Origin: Treponema sp.
Lineage (GTDB): Bacteria; Spirochaetota; Spirochaetia; Treponematales; Treponemataceae
Assembly (NCBI GenBank): GCA_016296655.1
Contig: JAEDIW010000016.1
Coordinates: forward strand, 1-47,581
Direction: 5' to 3'
Length of the DNA: 47,581 nucleotides
In this document: in pieces, positions 25,627 through 33,665 of the stretch
How the letters are laid out: every line of letters starts with the position of its first letter
How positions within the stretch are numbered: the first letter of the stretch is position 1
Translations under genes and position numbers: made by a program
Notes under the pieces: generated by a model
What the model saw: only the letters and a program-made list of their open reading frames with translations
Told to the model about the DNA's origin: nothing
Databases searched by the model: none

Positions 25627-26429
25627 TATTTGACCTCCTTTACGTCAAGGGCCTGGGCAAGCAATTCTGTAAAATAGATGATGTCAAGGCTGCTTTCAGC
25701 TTTGTTTTTAATCAGATTGTAACGGCACAGAGGGCAGGCTGTAATAAGCACGTCCGCACCCATGTCCTGTGCATTTGCAAGAATTTTCTGGCTGCGTTCC
25801 TGAGGAATTGATTTGTCCTCAAACATGGTGTAGGCACCGCAACATTCATTGCGCTGTGCATAAATTACAGGTTCTGCACCGATTGCCTTGATAAAGTCTT
25901 CAAGAATCTGTGGATTTTCAGGATCATCCATCTGCATGACTTTTCCGGGGCGGAGAAGCAGGCAGCCGTAGTAGGCACCTATTTTTTTTCCTGTAAGCGG
26001 TTTTTTGACAGCTTTTTTTACATTGTCCCAGCCTACAACATCACGCAGAACTTCAAGGAAGTGAAGGACTTTTGTCCCTCCATGATACTCAATTCCATCT
26101 GGTTTAAGGTAAGTGTTTGCCTTGAAAATGAAATTGTCATCATTGAGCATGTCATTGTTTACCTGTTTGATAACATTGTGGCAGGCCGAGCAAAGAGTTA
26201 CCAAATCCTGTCCTGCTTTTTCTGCATCGGCCAAAGCCCTTACCGAAGAAAGCTTTGTTGCTATTTCATCTTTTGCAAGCGGATAAACGCCGCCACAGCA
26301 TTGCCAGTCAGGAATTTCCTGCAATGTGAATCCCAGTGCCTGAGCAGATGCGCGTGCATACATGTCCAAATCTGCGGCCTTATTTTTCAGCGTGCATCCG
26401 GGAAAATAGGAATATGTTCTAGTTTCCAT
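25626..26429 (-). CDS. hdrB: HdrB: CCG-domain catalytic subunit
   Basis: A 267-residue protein with two complete CCG motifs: Cys12, Cys44/45, Cys80/83 and Cys156, Cys196/197, Cys232/235. In methanogen HdrB these bind two noncubane [4Fe-4S] clusters that reduce the CoM-S-S-CoB disulfide. Spirochaetes have no such coenzymes, so the physiological acceptor here must differ. It is the first gene of the hdrBCA-flxDCBA run, with AGAGG before the ATG and three hairpins between it and fumC. Fumarate reductase lies downstream, which suggests that FrdB is the next electron carrier. Confidence 0.92.
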   Translation of the reverse strand: METRTYSYFPGCTLKNKAADLDMYARASAQALGFTLQEIPDWQCCGGVYPLAKDEIATKLSSVRALADAEKAGQDLVTLCSACHNVIKQVNNDMLNDDNFIFKANTYLKPDGIEYHGGTKVLHFLEVLRDVVGWDNVKKAVKKPLTGKKIGAYYGCLLLRPGKVMQMDDPENPQILEDFIKAIGAEPVIYAQRNECCGAYTMFEDKSIPQERSQKILANAQDMGADVLITACPLCRYNLIKNKAESSLDIIYFTELLAQALDVKEVK

Positions 26430-26448
26430 AAAAAAACCTCTAAAGAAA

Positions 26449-26567
26449 GGCTCTAGAAAATTACTGTTTTAGAGCCAGCTTTTAAAAGCGGCATTTTAAT
26501 CCATCGTTTTTACTGAATTAAAATCCGCTGTCCTCCCCTGAAAACCTGCTGAAAGAGATTTTTCAGG
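26449..26567. repeat. three consecutive hairpins between fumC and hdrB
   Basis: Arms are GGCTCTA/TAGAGCC (26449-26476), ATTTTAAT/ATTAAAAT (26493-26524) and CCTGAAAA/TTTTCAGG (26537-26567). On the minus strand the last one reached before hdrB (26449-26476) is followed by TTTCTTT, so it could act as a weak terminator or attenuator upstream of hdrB. Confidence 0.6.
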
Positions 26568-26580
26568 AAAGAATAAAAAT

Positions 26581-27981
26581 TTATTTTTCTACGCCAGCCA
26601 TTGCTTCCGGGTGGAATACTTCGTCAAATTTTTCTGCTGTAAGGAATCCAAGCTGAACGCATGCTTCTTTGAGCGAAATATTTTCTTCGTAGGCTTTGTG
26701 CGAAGTTTTTGCTGCATTTTCATAACCAATGTAAGGGTTCAGAGCAGTAACAAGCATCAGCGAATTGTACAGGTTGTCATGCATTTTCTGCTTGTTTGCT
26801 TTAATGCCAACTGCACAATTATTATTGAAAGAAATGATTGATTCTGCAAGAAGCCTGCATGACTGTATAAAGTTGTATGCAATTACCGGCATGAAAACAT
26901 TCAGTTCAAAATTTCCCTGGCTTGCTGCAAAACCTATGGCAGCATCATTTCCCATAACCTGAACTGCAACCATTGTAACAGCTTCGCACTGTGTAGGATT
27001 TACTTTTCCAGGCATGATAGAAGAACCAGGCTCATTTTCAGGAATGTAGATTTCTCCAAGACCGTCGCGGGGACCTGAAGCAAGCCAGCGTACATCGTTA
27101 GCAATTTTCATCATGTCAGCTGCAAGAGCCTTTACTGCGCCATGTGCAAATACAAGTTCATTTTTGGAAGTGAGGGCATGATATTTGTTCGGGGCAGTTT
27201 CAAATTTTTTGCCTGTCAGCTCCGATACAGCCTGGGCAACTTTTACGTCAAAACCTTTCGGAGCATTCAAACCTGTTCCGACAGCTGTACCGCCGAGTGC
27301 AAGCTTTGAAAGGTATTTTACAGATTCCTGCATCATTTCAACATCAAGTTCAATTGAATTTCTCCAGCCTGAAATTTCCTGGCTGAACTGAATCGGTACG
27401 GCATCTTGAAGGTGTGTTCTTCCTGACTTTACGATTCCTTCATTTTCTTTTTCAAGCTTTTTAAAAGTTTCAATGAGAGTTTTTACAGCTGGAATAAGCT
27501 TGTCTTCGATAGCTTCTACTGCCATGATATGCAGAGCGGTAGGGAATGTATCATTTGAAGACTGACTCATGTTTATGTCATCGTTTGGATGGCAGAGTTT
27601 TTTGCCGGCAAGTTCATTTGCACGGTTTGCAATTACTTCGTTTGCATTCATGTTACTCTGTGTTCCAGAACCTGTCTGCCATACAACCAATGGAAAATGT
27701 TCGTTAAGTTTGCCACTGATAACTTCATCGCATGCCTGGGAAATAGCTTTAAGTTTTTCGTCAGTCATTTTTTCAGGCTTCAGTGCATTGTTTGCAATTG
27801 CGGCAGCCTTTTTAAGATAGCCGAAAGCCTTTGTGATTTCTCTTGGCATAGTTTCAATTCCAACGCCAATTTTAAAATTTTCGTGGCTGCGTTCTGTCTG
27901 GGCTGCCCAGTATTTGTCAGCTGGAACCTTAACTTCGCCCATAGAGTCATGCTCAATTCTGTATTCAGTTTTTTCTTCCAT
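26581..27981 (-). CDS. fumC: class II fumarase
   Basis: A 466-residue, oxygen-stable, iron-free fumarase that interconverts malate and fumarate. The superfamily signature GSSIMPGKVNP is present, along with the substrate region SGTQSNMNANEV and the TGxxFxxAxNKYHAL segment. Length equals E. coli FumC. The frame opens 28 codons upstream, but GGAGG lies 6 bases before the ATG at 27981, and the protein from there matches family N-termini. It sits between malate dehydrogenase and hdrB on the same strand, supplying fumarate to the reductase encoded downstream. Confidence 0.95.
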   Translation of the reverse strand: MEEKTEYRIEHDSMGEVKVPADKYWAAQTERSHENFKIGVGIETMPREITKAFGYLKKAAAIANNALKPEKMTDEKLKAISQACDEVISGKLNEHFPLVVWQTGSGTQSNMNANEVIANRANELAGKKLCHPNDDINMSQSSNDTFPTALHIMAVEAIEDKLIPAVKTLIETFKKLEKENEGIVKSGRTHLQDAVPIQFSQEISGWRNSIELDVEMMQESVKYLSKLALGGTAVGTGLNAPKGFDVKVAQAVSELTGKKFETAPNKYHALTSKNELVFAHGAVKALAADMMKIANDVRWLASGPRDGLGEIYIPENEPGSSIMPGKVNPTQCEAVTMVAVQVMGNDAAIGFAASQGNFELNVFMPVIAYNFIQSCRLLAESIISFNNNCAVGIKANKQKMHDNLYNSLMLVTALNPYIGYENAAKTSHKAYEENISLKEACVQLGFLTAEKFDEVFHPEAMAGVEK

Positions 27982-28157
27982 GTTTTCCTCCGTCAGGAAA
28001 TTTTTTACAAAAATATCAGCATATATGCAATTGAATTTCACGGTCATGCAATAAAGCAGAGGCATTTCTGCAATTACGTGAAAATCATTTCCATAAATGC
28101 GTAAATCTCTTTGTCCGATAGATGTGGCAATCTTCTAAAAAAATTAGAGATTAACCG

Positions 28158-29105
28158 TTAAAATTTGATTTTTTTTATTACGTCTTTCAGGTGCTCTGCG
28201 CTTCGCCGTAATGCAGCAAGTTCAATGTTTGCCAAAGGTGCTGTTATTCGGCATTTTAAACCTGTCTGCCCGATAACTGAAAGCATGCTCAGGCATACAT
28301 CGCTGATTCCGTATTCTCCTTCAAGCATGGAAGAAACAGTCAGCGTTGTGTCCATTGCCGTGCCAATACATTCGCATATATGGCCGACAGAAGCTGCCGT
28401 AGCATAGTAAGTTGCACCTTTGCGTTCAATTATTTTTCCGCCAGAAATGCGCATGTAAGTTTCTGTTTCTTCATGGTCGATTGGCGGAAGAATTTTACTG
28501 CCATTTGGAACGCAGGTTTTGTATTCATCAATAGGAATTGTTGCAATGTTTGCCAGAGACCAAGGAACTATTGAAGAATCTCCATGTTCTCCAAAAACGT
28601 AGGCATGCACATTGTTTTGTGCCAGCTGATAGTAATCGGCAATCCTTGCCCGCAGTCGTGCTGTATCAAGGAGTGTGCCGGTTCCTATAATCTGGTTTTT
28701 AGGCAGACCAGACGTTTTATGGAACTGATACGTAATAATATCTACCGGATCTGTTACGATTACATAAATTGCATCTGGTGCATATTTTGTAATCTCAGGG
28801 ATTATACTTTTTGCGATGTTGACATTTGTCTGAGATAAATCCAGACGTGTCTGCCCCGGTTTGCGCGCAATGCCTGAAGTAAGGATTACAATGTCTGAAC
28901 CTTTTGCATCAGGGTAAGTACCCGCATTTATTTTTACCGGATCACAGAAAGGTGTTCCCTGTCTAATATCCATTGCTTCGCCCAATGCTTTCTGGGAATT
29001 GATGTCTATCAGTACAATTTCAGAAGCAATACCTTTTACTGTCAGTGTGTAAGCAATCGACGCACCAACAGCGCCGGCCCCAATTATGGTGACTTTGCCA
29101 GCCAT
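28158..29105 (-). CDS. mdh: malate dehydrogenase of the LDH-like type
   Basis: A 315-residue NAD-dependent 2-hydroxyacid dehydrogenase. The glycine loop GAGAVGASIAY and Asp34 after the second strand fit NAD over NADP. Catalytic residues are Asp147, Arg150 and His174 (GEHGDSS). The specificity loop reads GIARKPGQTRLDL: Arg81 occupies the position of LDH residue 102, where lactate dehydrogenases have Gln and malate dehydrogenases have Arg. That, and the adjacent fumC, argue for oxaloacetate/malate. Thr232, equivalent to LDH residue 246, is an LDH-like residue, so the protein is mosaic. AGGAG precedes the ATG. Automatic annotation may call it lactate dehydrogenase. Confidence 0.8.
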   Translation of the reverse strand: MAGKVTIIGAGAVGASIAYTLTVKGIASEIVLIDINSQKALGEAMDIRQGTPFCDPVKINAGTYPDAKGSDIVILTSGIARKPGQTRLDLSQTNVNIAKSIIPEITKYAPDAIYVIVTDPVDIITYQFHKTSGLPKNQIIGTGTLLDTARLRARIADYYQLAQNNVHAYVFGEHGDSSIVPWSLANIATIPIDEYKTCVPNGSKILPPIDHEETETYMRISGGKIIERKGATYYATAASVGHICECIGTAMDTTLTVSSMLEGEYGISDVCLSMLSVIGQTGLKCRITAPLANIELAALRRSAEHLKDVIKKIKF

Positions 29106-29320
29106 TACTTAAGGACTCCTTTTTACAGCTACTTTGCTTATGCAAGTTTTGAATGGGGAAAATTCCCTGTCATACCTACGGTATCTAGTCAAAAACAGAC
29201 ACAACTAGTATAAGTCCATAGCAGGAATTTGAAAAGAGAAAAATGCCTTTAAATGAATATTTTTTTACACTTTTGAATATTTATGAACGAACGGTGAACT
29301 TTTTTGAACGTTTTCAGGGC

Positions 29321-29353
29321 AAAAAAACAGCTGCCACTTATAAATGACAGCTG
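29321..29353 (-). terminator. rho-independent terminator of glgC
   Basis: On the minus strand a 9-bp stem CAGCTGTCA/TGGCAGCTG (one G-U pair) with an 8-base loop is followed by seven T. It lies 24 bases beyond the glgC stop and separates glgC from mdh. Confidence 0.85.
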
Positions 29354-29376
29354 CTGTCTTCTCATAAAATTCAGGC

Positions 29377-30666
29377 TTAGATTACAGTTCCATCTGGGAT
29401 TATTACGCCTTTTCGGATTACGACAATACCATCGGAAACAAAGAACAGACCATGGTCTCCGTCTTCATACTTGTTACCGTCAACATTGATGCGGCAGTTG
29501 TTTCCGATTGCAGAGTTCTTGTCAATGATTGTCTTGGCAATCTTGCAGTTTTTGCCGATTCCCATCAGCGGAATGCCTTTTTTAATCTTTTCCTGTTTTT
29601 CAAAATAAGATTCATAAAAGTCACTTCCCATTGTGATGACACCTTCAAGTTCTGAACCTGATTCGATTACAGAACGGATTCCAATCACTGAATGGTTGAT
29701 TTTTGCCCTGGTAATTACGCAGCCTTCTGCAGCCATTGTATTTTTAAGTTCTGCTTCGTTCAGTTTTGAAGGCGGCAGATTTCTCATGCGTGTGTAAATA
29801 GGACCTTTTTCATCGTAAAAATTAAACGGAGGATTTATGTCCGTGAGTGCAAGAGTTGCATTGTAGAAACTTTCGATTGTTCCGATGTCTTCCCAGTAGC
29901 CGTTGAAAATGTATGAATTTATCTGCTTTGACTTGATGGCAAGAGGAATGATTTCTTTACCAAAGTCTGTGTAGGTATTGTTATTCAAAAGCTCTTCCAT
30001 TACTGGTGCATTGAAAATGTAAATCCCCATTGAAGCAAGGTATTCTTTTTCAGGAGGCAGGTCGCCCCTTGTATTTACAGGAATTTTCCAGTCATCAATG
30101 TTCATGTCTTTTGCAGGCTTTTCAAGGAATTCAGAAATGCGGCGTTTTGCGTCGATTTTCATGATTCCAAAGCCTGAAGCATCTTTTCTGTTTACAGCTG
30201 TTGCAGCAATTGTAATGTCAGCCTTGGACTGAAGATGCTGTTCCATGAATTTGCGCAAATCCATGCGGTAAAGCTGGTCGCCTGAAAGAATTATGTAATG
30301 GGTTGGTTTCTGCGATTTAAAGTGAATGAAGTTTTTGCGTACGGCATCGGCAGTTCCTTCATACCAGCCGGAATGTTCCAGTGTTTGTTCTGCTGCAAGA
30401 ATTTCAACAAATCCCCCTGAAAAGCGGTCAAAGTTATAGGAATTCGAAATGTGCAGGTGCAGGGAAGCCGAATTAAACTGTGTTACAAGATAAATTTTTT
30501 TGTAACCTGAATTGATACAGTTTGAAATTGGAATATCTACAATGCGGTATCGTCCTCCAAACGGAACTGCTGGTTTTGAACGTTCCTTTGTAAGCGGATA
30601 AAGTCTGGTTCCTTTTCCACCGCCCAAAATTATTGCTGCTACGCTGATGTCATCAATTTCTGCCAT
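29377..30666 (-). CDS. glgC: glucose-1-phosphate adenylyltransferase
   Basis: A 429-residue ADP-glucose pyrophosphorylase, the committed step of glycogen synthesis. The nucleotide loop GGGKGTRLYPLTKERSKPAV starts near residue 13; GGRYRIVDIPISNCINSG and the substrate region DFGKEIIP follow. A left-handed beta-helix forms the C-terminus. AAGGGGG lies 5 bases before the ATG at 30666; the frame opens 14 codons further upstream but without a ribosome binding site. It ends in its own terminator and is probably a single-gene unit. Confidence 0.93.
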   Translation of the reverse strand: MAEIDDISVAAIILGGGKGTRLYPLTKERSKPAVPFGGRYRIVDIPISNCINSGYKKIYLVTQFNSASLHLHISNSYNFDRFSGGFVEILAAEQTLEHSGWYEGTADAVRKNFIHFKSQKPTHYIILSGDQLYRMDLRKFMEQHLQSKADITIAATAVNRKDASGFGIMKIDAKRRISEFLEKPAKDMNIDDWKIPVNTRGDLPPEKEYLASMGIYIFNAPVMEELLNNNTYTDFGKEIIPLAIKSKQINSYIFNGYWEDIGTIESFYNATLALTDINPPFNFYDEKGPIYTRMRNLPPSKLNEAELKNTMAAEGCVITRAKINHSVIGIRSVIESGSELEGVITMGSDFYESYFEKQEKIKKGIPLMGIGKNCKIAKTIIDKNSAIGNNCRINVDGNKYEDGDHGLFFVSDGIVVIRKGVIIPDGTVI

Positions 30667-30736
30667 TTGATCCCCCTTTTTTAGTTTGAAAAATTGTTTT
30701 TCTGGCAATGATGAAAATTTTTAAATTTCCAATGGA

Positions 30737-30936
30737 TTTAAGGAAGACTGATTAACATCCGAAGCGATTATTCAGCACTCCCTGTCAAATTGGGGCTGTC
30801 TAATTCATTCTGTCATGCTGAATCTATTTCAGCATCTACACTATATGGCGCAGGATTTCCGAAATAAATTCTAAAATGGCACTATGAACTATAATTTTGG
30901 GACAACCCAAATTAGCTGTATTCAGTGTTTCCTTAA
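30737..30936. repeat. composite repeat with a nested MITE
   Basis: The left end TTAAGGAAGACTGA and right end TTCAGTGTTTCCTTAA are imperfect inverted repeats. Between them lie a family B palindrome (about 30738-30789) and a full family A MITE (30792-30908). This looks like one element inserted within or beside another. Confidence 0.5.
30792..30908. mobile_element. MITE-like element family A, copy 3 (longest)
   Basis: A 117-bp unit with ends GGGGCTGTC and GGGACAACCC. It contains TTCTGTCATGCTGAA and GGCACTATGAACTATAATTTT, both shared with other copies. No coding capacity. Confidence 0.75.
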
Positions 30937-31076
30937 GTTTTTTTTAACCTTCCATGAAAAATTATAAAACGGTATTTGTGATTTTTCAAACAATAGTTTT
31001 ATTTTTTTAAGGATTTTTTATTTTTTCAGAAGTCTGGCATTTCTGCGGCAAGAATTGGAGCGGTGCCGAAGGCAAA

Positions 31077-31169
31077 CAGGGCTGTCCAAGAAGTAAAATT
31101 CATAGCATAAGATGGGAATTCTGATTAGATGACATGATGCCTTATGAAAGAACTGATTTGACAGCCCTG
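31077..31169. mobile_element. MITE-like element family A, copy 4
   Basis: A 93-bp unit with perfect 10-bp terminal inverted repeats CAGGGCTGTC and GACAGCCCTG, in reverse orientation relative to copy 3. The flanks read like one interrupted GC-rich sequence. Confidence 0.75.
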
Positions 31170-31204
31170 GTCGGAGGCGAAAGCCGTAGCCGCGCAAAGT
31201 CTGG

Positions 31205-31231
31205 TTTTTGTGCCGCCTGACGGCACAAAAA
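31205..31231. terminator. GC-rich hairpin with T/A flanks
   Basis: Perfect 11-bp arms TTTTTGTGCCG and CGGCACAAAAA surround a CCTGA loop. The shape is that of a bidirectional terminator, but no gene ends nearby, so it may be a relic or may insulate flgF from upstream transcription. Confidence 0.45.
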
Positions 31232-31297
31232 GCCGCCCTGATTATGAACTATTTGATTTTAAAAATGTTAATTTGTTTTTTTTTATTCCGATAATTA

Positions 31298-31346
31298 AGG
31301 AGTGTTGATTAACACTTGAAGCGATTATTCAGCACTTCCCGTCAAT
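31298..31346. repeat. palindrome family B, best copy
   Basis: AAGGAGTGTTGA at the left and TCAGCACTTCCC at the right flank the TTGAAGCGATTA core. It lies 51 bases upstream of the flgF start. Confidence 0.65.
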
Positions 31347-31396
31347 TTTTTTTGGGGGCTGAATAATTTGTTCTGTCGTATGGAAGGTGAAGAAAA

Positions 31397-32197
31397 ATGA
31401 TTAGAGGATGGTACACGGGCGCAAGTGGAATGAATGCCCAGCAGCACAGGCTTGATGCAATTGCAAATAATCTGGCAAATGTCGACACGGCAGCGTACAA
31501 GCGCGATGTAACTGTCAGCAAATCTTTTTCCGAACTTTTATTGCGCCGCACAAATGCAGACGGGGTTTATAAAACTGTTTTTGGTTCTGCAGATGCAGCT
31601 CCTGTAATCGGAAAACTGGGGCTTGGCGTTGAAATTAACGAAAATTATACGGATTTTGAGCAGGGTTCGTTCAGGGAAACTTCTTCTGCTTCTGATTTTG
31701 CGCTGAGCGGAAAGGGTTTTTTTGTGGTTCAGACTCCGTTTGGCGAACGATATACACGCAACGGTAATTTTTTTGTGGGCAAAGAAGGAATTCTTGAAAC
31801 AAAGGAAGGTTATCCTGTTCTTGGAGAAAACGGTCTGATTCATGTTGAAGACGGGGAATTTAAGGTAAACAAAGATGGAATGATTACAAGTCTTGCTGAT
31901 AATTCTGTAGTTGACAGGTTCCGCGTCGTAAGGTTTGAAAATGAAAGGTATCTGCAGAAGACAGGTTCAAGTCTTTATTCTGCAAATGACATTACAGGCG
32001 AACCTGTAATTGCTGAAGGCAAAGAGCGTCCTGAGTTTATGCAGGGATTTATGGAAACTTCAAATGTAAATGTTGTTCAGGAAATGGTAAAAATGATTGA
32101 AGTAAACCGTGCTTATGAGGCTAACCAGAAGTCCATTCAAAGCGAAGATACAATGGTAAGCACTTTGTGGTCTCGTGTTGCAGTACGCAGGGGCTAG
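31397..32197 (+). CDS. flgF: flagellar basal-body rod protein FlgF type
   Basis: A 266-residue rod protein. The N-terminus MIRGWYTGASGMNAQQHRLDAIANNLANVDTAAYK-type motif (split here: residues 1-20 and the LANVDT box) is the Flg_bb_rod signature. The middle has the FALSGKGFFVVQTP motif, and the C-terminal FlgG-like helix has SNVNVVQEMVKMIEVNRAYE. It forms part of the proximal/distal rod in the periplasm, exported by the flagellar type III system without a cleaved signal. GGAAGG precedes the ATG. It leads a three-gene rod operon. Confidence 0.92.
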   Translation: MIRGWYTGASGMNAQQHRLDAIANNLANVDTAAYKRDVTVSKSFSELLLRRTNADGVYKTVFGSADAAPVIGKLGLGVEINENYTDFEQGSFRETSSASDFALSGKGFFVVQTPFGERYTRNGNFFVGKEGILETKEGYPVLGENGLIHVEDGEFKVNKDGMITSLADNSVVDRFRVVRFENERYLQKTGSSLYSANDITGEPVIAEGKERPEFMQGFMETSNVNVVQEMVKMIEVNRAYEANQKSIQSEDTMVSTLWSRVAVRRG

Positions 32198-32200
32198 GTT

Positions 32201-32224
32201 TAAGGAAGTGCTGATTAAGTTTAG
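32201..32224. repeat. half copy of palindrome family B
   Basis: TTAAGGAAGTGCTGATTAAG, in the 40-base gap between flgF and flgG, matches the left end of family B. Only the half element is present. Confidence 0.45.
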
Positions 32225-32237
32225 GGGGCTTTAGAAA

Positions 32238-33032
32238 ATGGTAAGAAGTTTATGGACAGCTGCTACAGGCATGAACGGCCAGCAGGCAAATATTGACGCA
32301 ATTTCAAATAATCTTTCCAATGTAAATACAACTGGCTTTAAGCAGCAGCGGGTTGAATTTGAAGATTTGCTGTATCAGAATGTGAAGTCGGCTGGAACTC
32401 CTGCAACGGAAGATACTGTAACTCCTGTAGGAATTCAGCAGGGCTCTGGTGCAAAGGTTGCCGCTACCCAGCGGATTTTTTCCCAGGGTTCATTACAAAA
32501 TACAGGCGTTGACACAGACCTTGCAATCGTAGGTGACGGATTTTTCAGGGTTCAGCAGTATGACGGAAGCTATGCCTACACAAGGGACGGTTCTTTCAAG
32601 GTTGACATGACTGGTCAGCTTGTAAATTCCAACGGGCTTCGCATAATGCCTGAAATTATTCTGCCGGAAGGCTATGACATTCATTCCCTTGCCATAAGTG
32701 ATGACGGCCGGGTTTCTGTAAAAGTCAACGGAAATTCTACTCCTACAGTGGTAGGGCAGATGGAACTTTACCGCTTTCCAAATGCCGTAGGCTTAAAGGC
32801 CGGCGGGGACAATCTTTACACTGTAACAAATGCCAGCGGAAATCCTGTTCCTGGCAGACCTGGATATGACGGCATGGGTGCTGTCAAACACAAGTTTGTA
32901 GAACTTTCCAATGTTTCTGTCGTAAATGAAATGGTTCAGATGATTGTTGCACAGCGCGCCTACGAGTTCAACAGTAAGGCGATTCAAACCTCTGATACGA
33001 TGCTTAGTACAGCCGTAAACCTGAAACGCTAG
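32238..33032 (+). CDS. flgG: flagellar distal rod protein
   Basis: A 264-residue distal rod subunit. It has the rod N-terminus SLWTAATGMNGQQANIDAIS with the NNLSNVNTTGFK box, the LAIVGDGFFRV motif and the C-terminal NVSVVNEMVQMIVAQRAYEFN helix, all typical of FlgG. Length matches the usual ~260. AGGGGG precedes the ATG. It follows flgF by 40 bases and should assemble next to it in the periplasmic flagellum. Confidence 0.95.
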   Translation: MVRSLWTAATGMNGQQANIDAISNNLSNVNTTGFKQQRVEFEDLLYQNVKSAGTPATEDTVTPVGIQQGSGAKVAATQRIFSQGSLQNTGVDTDLAIVGDGFFRVQQYDGSYAYTRDGSFKVDMTGQLVNSNGLRIMPEIILPEGYDIHSLAISDDGRVSVKVNGNSTPTVVGQMELYRFPNAVGLKAGGDNLYTVTNASGNPVPGRPGYDGMGAVKHKFVELSNVSVVNEMVQMIVAQRAYEFNSKAIQTSDTMLSTAVNLKR

Positions 33033-33079
33033 TTTTAGGCATGGCAGAAGAAGTTTTTAAAGGCAGGAGATAAGGAAAA

Positions 33080-33637
33080 ATGACAATCGGACAAATTGCA
33101 TCATCGGTTACTTATGGAACTCAGGCTTTGCAAGCCAGCAGAATGCGCAGCGAAAGTTCTGTTTTTGAAAATTTGATTTCCAAAATAAAGGAAAAAGATG
33201 AAGGTTCTTCTGAAAAATCTGGCGTTGCCAGTAAAGCTGGTGCTTTTGATACTGCCGGAAAAAATATTTCTTCAAGCCAGATTGCAGAAATCGGCCGCAT
33301 AAATGGTGACTGGCGCAGTGATTTTTCAGGCCTTTATACTTCAGAAAATGACAGAAATTCGCCTGCACAGGGGGCTGCTGCCAATTCTTCTTCTTTTTCT
33401 GCTGACAAAAAAATTGACAGAACCAGCAAACTTTATGAAAAATCACTGGAACTGGAATCTTATTTTGTAAAAATGATGGTTTCTTCCATGCGCAAAACAA
33501 TTTCAAAGGCTGCAGGAAATACAAGCTATGCCCAGTCTATGTACGAAGATATGATTTATGACGAATATACGGCAAGCCTTACAAAAAATGCACGGTTCGG
33601 TCTTGCTGACCAGATTTATCTTGAGTTGAGCGTCTGA
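33080..33637 (+). CDS. flgJ: FlgJ-like rod-binding protein without muramidase domain
   Basis: A 185-residue protein whose C-terminal ~75 residues match the rod-binding domain of FlgJ: LYEKSLELESYFVKMMVSSM followed by ARFGLADQIYLEL. The N-terminal ~110 residues are Ser-rich and of low complexity. There is no C-terminal peptidoglycan hydrolase domain, as is usual outside beta/gamma-proteobacteria, so a separate lytic enzyme must open the wall. It probably caps rod growth. GGAGA precedes the ATG. It is the last gene of the rod operon and is followed by a strong terminator. Confidence 0.85.
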   Translation: MTIGQIASSVTYGTQALQASRMRSESSVFENLISKIKEKDEGSSEKSGVASKAGAFDTAGKNISSSQIAEIGRINGDWRSDFSGLYTSENDRNSPAQGAAANSSSFSADKKIDRTSKLYEKSLELESYFVKMMVSSMRKTISKAAGNTSYAQSMYEDMIYDEYTASLTKNARFGLADQIYLELSV

Positions 33638-33665
33638 TTTAAGTTTTTATACAGACCCTTTGAAA

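Larger units (their letters stand above)
30667..31396. other. 730-base repeat-rich gap between divergent glgC and flgF
   Basis: No gene is seen. The gap holds two MITE-like elements, two family B palindromes, one composite nested structure and a GC-rich hairpin, listed separately. Promoters for both flanking genes must lie here, but I find no confident hexamer pair and no obvious sigma28-type flagellar promoter. Confidence 0.7.

Noticed and set aside
28158..29105. Naming this gene lactate dehydrogenase
   Set aside because: The Arg at the specificity position and the adjoining fumarase favour malate dehydrogenase, although the LDH-like Thr keeps some doubt.
32238..33032. FlgE hook protein
   Set aside because: At 264 residues with the LAIVGDGFFRV motif and no hook-domain insertion, FlgG fits better.
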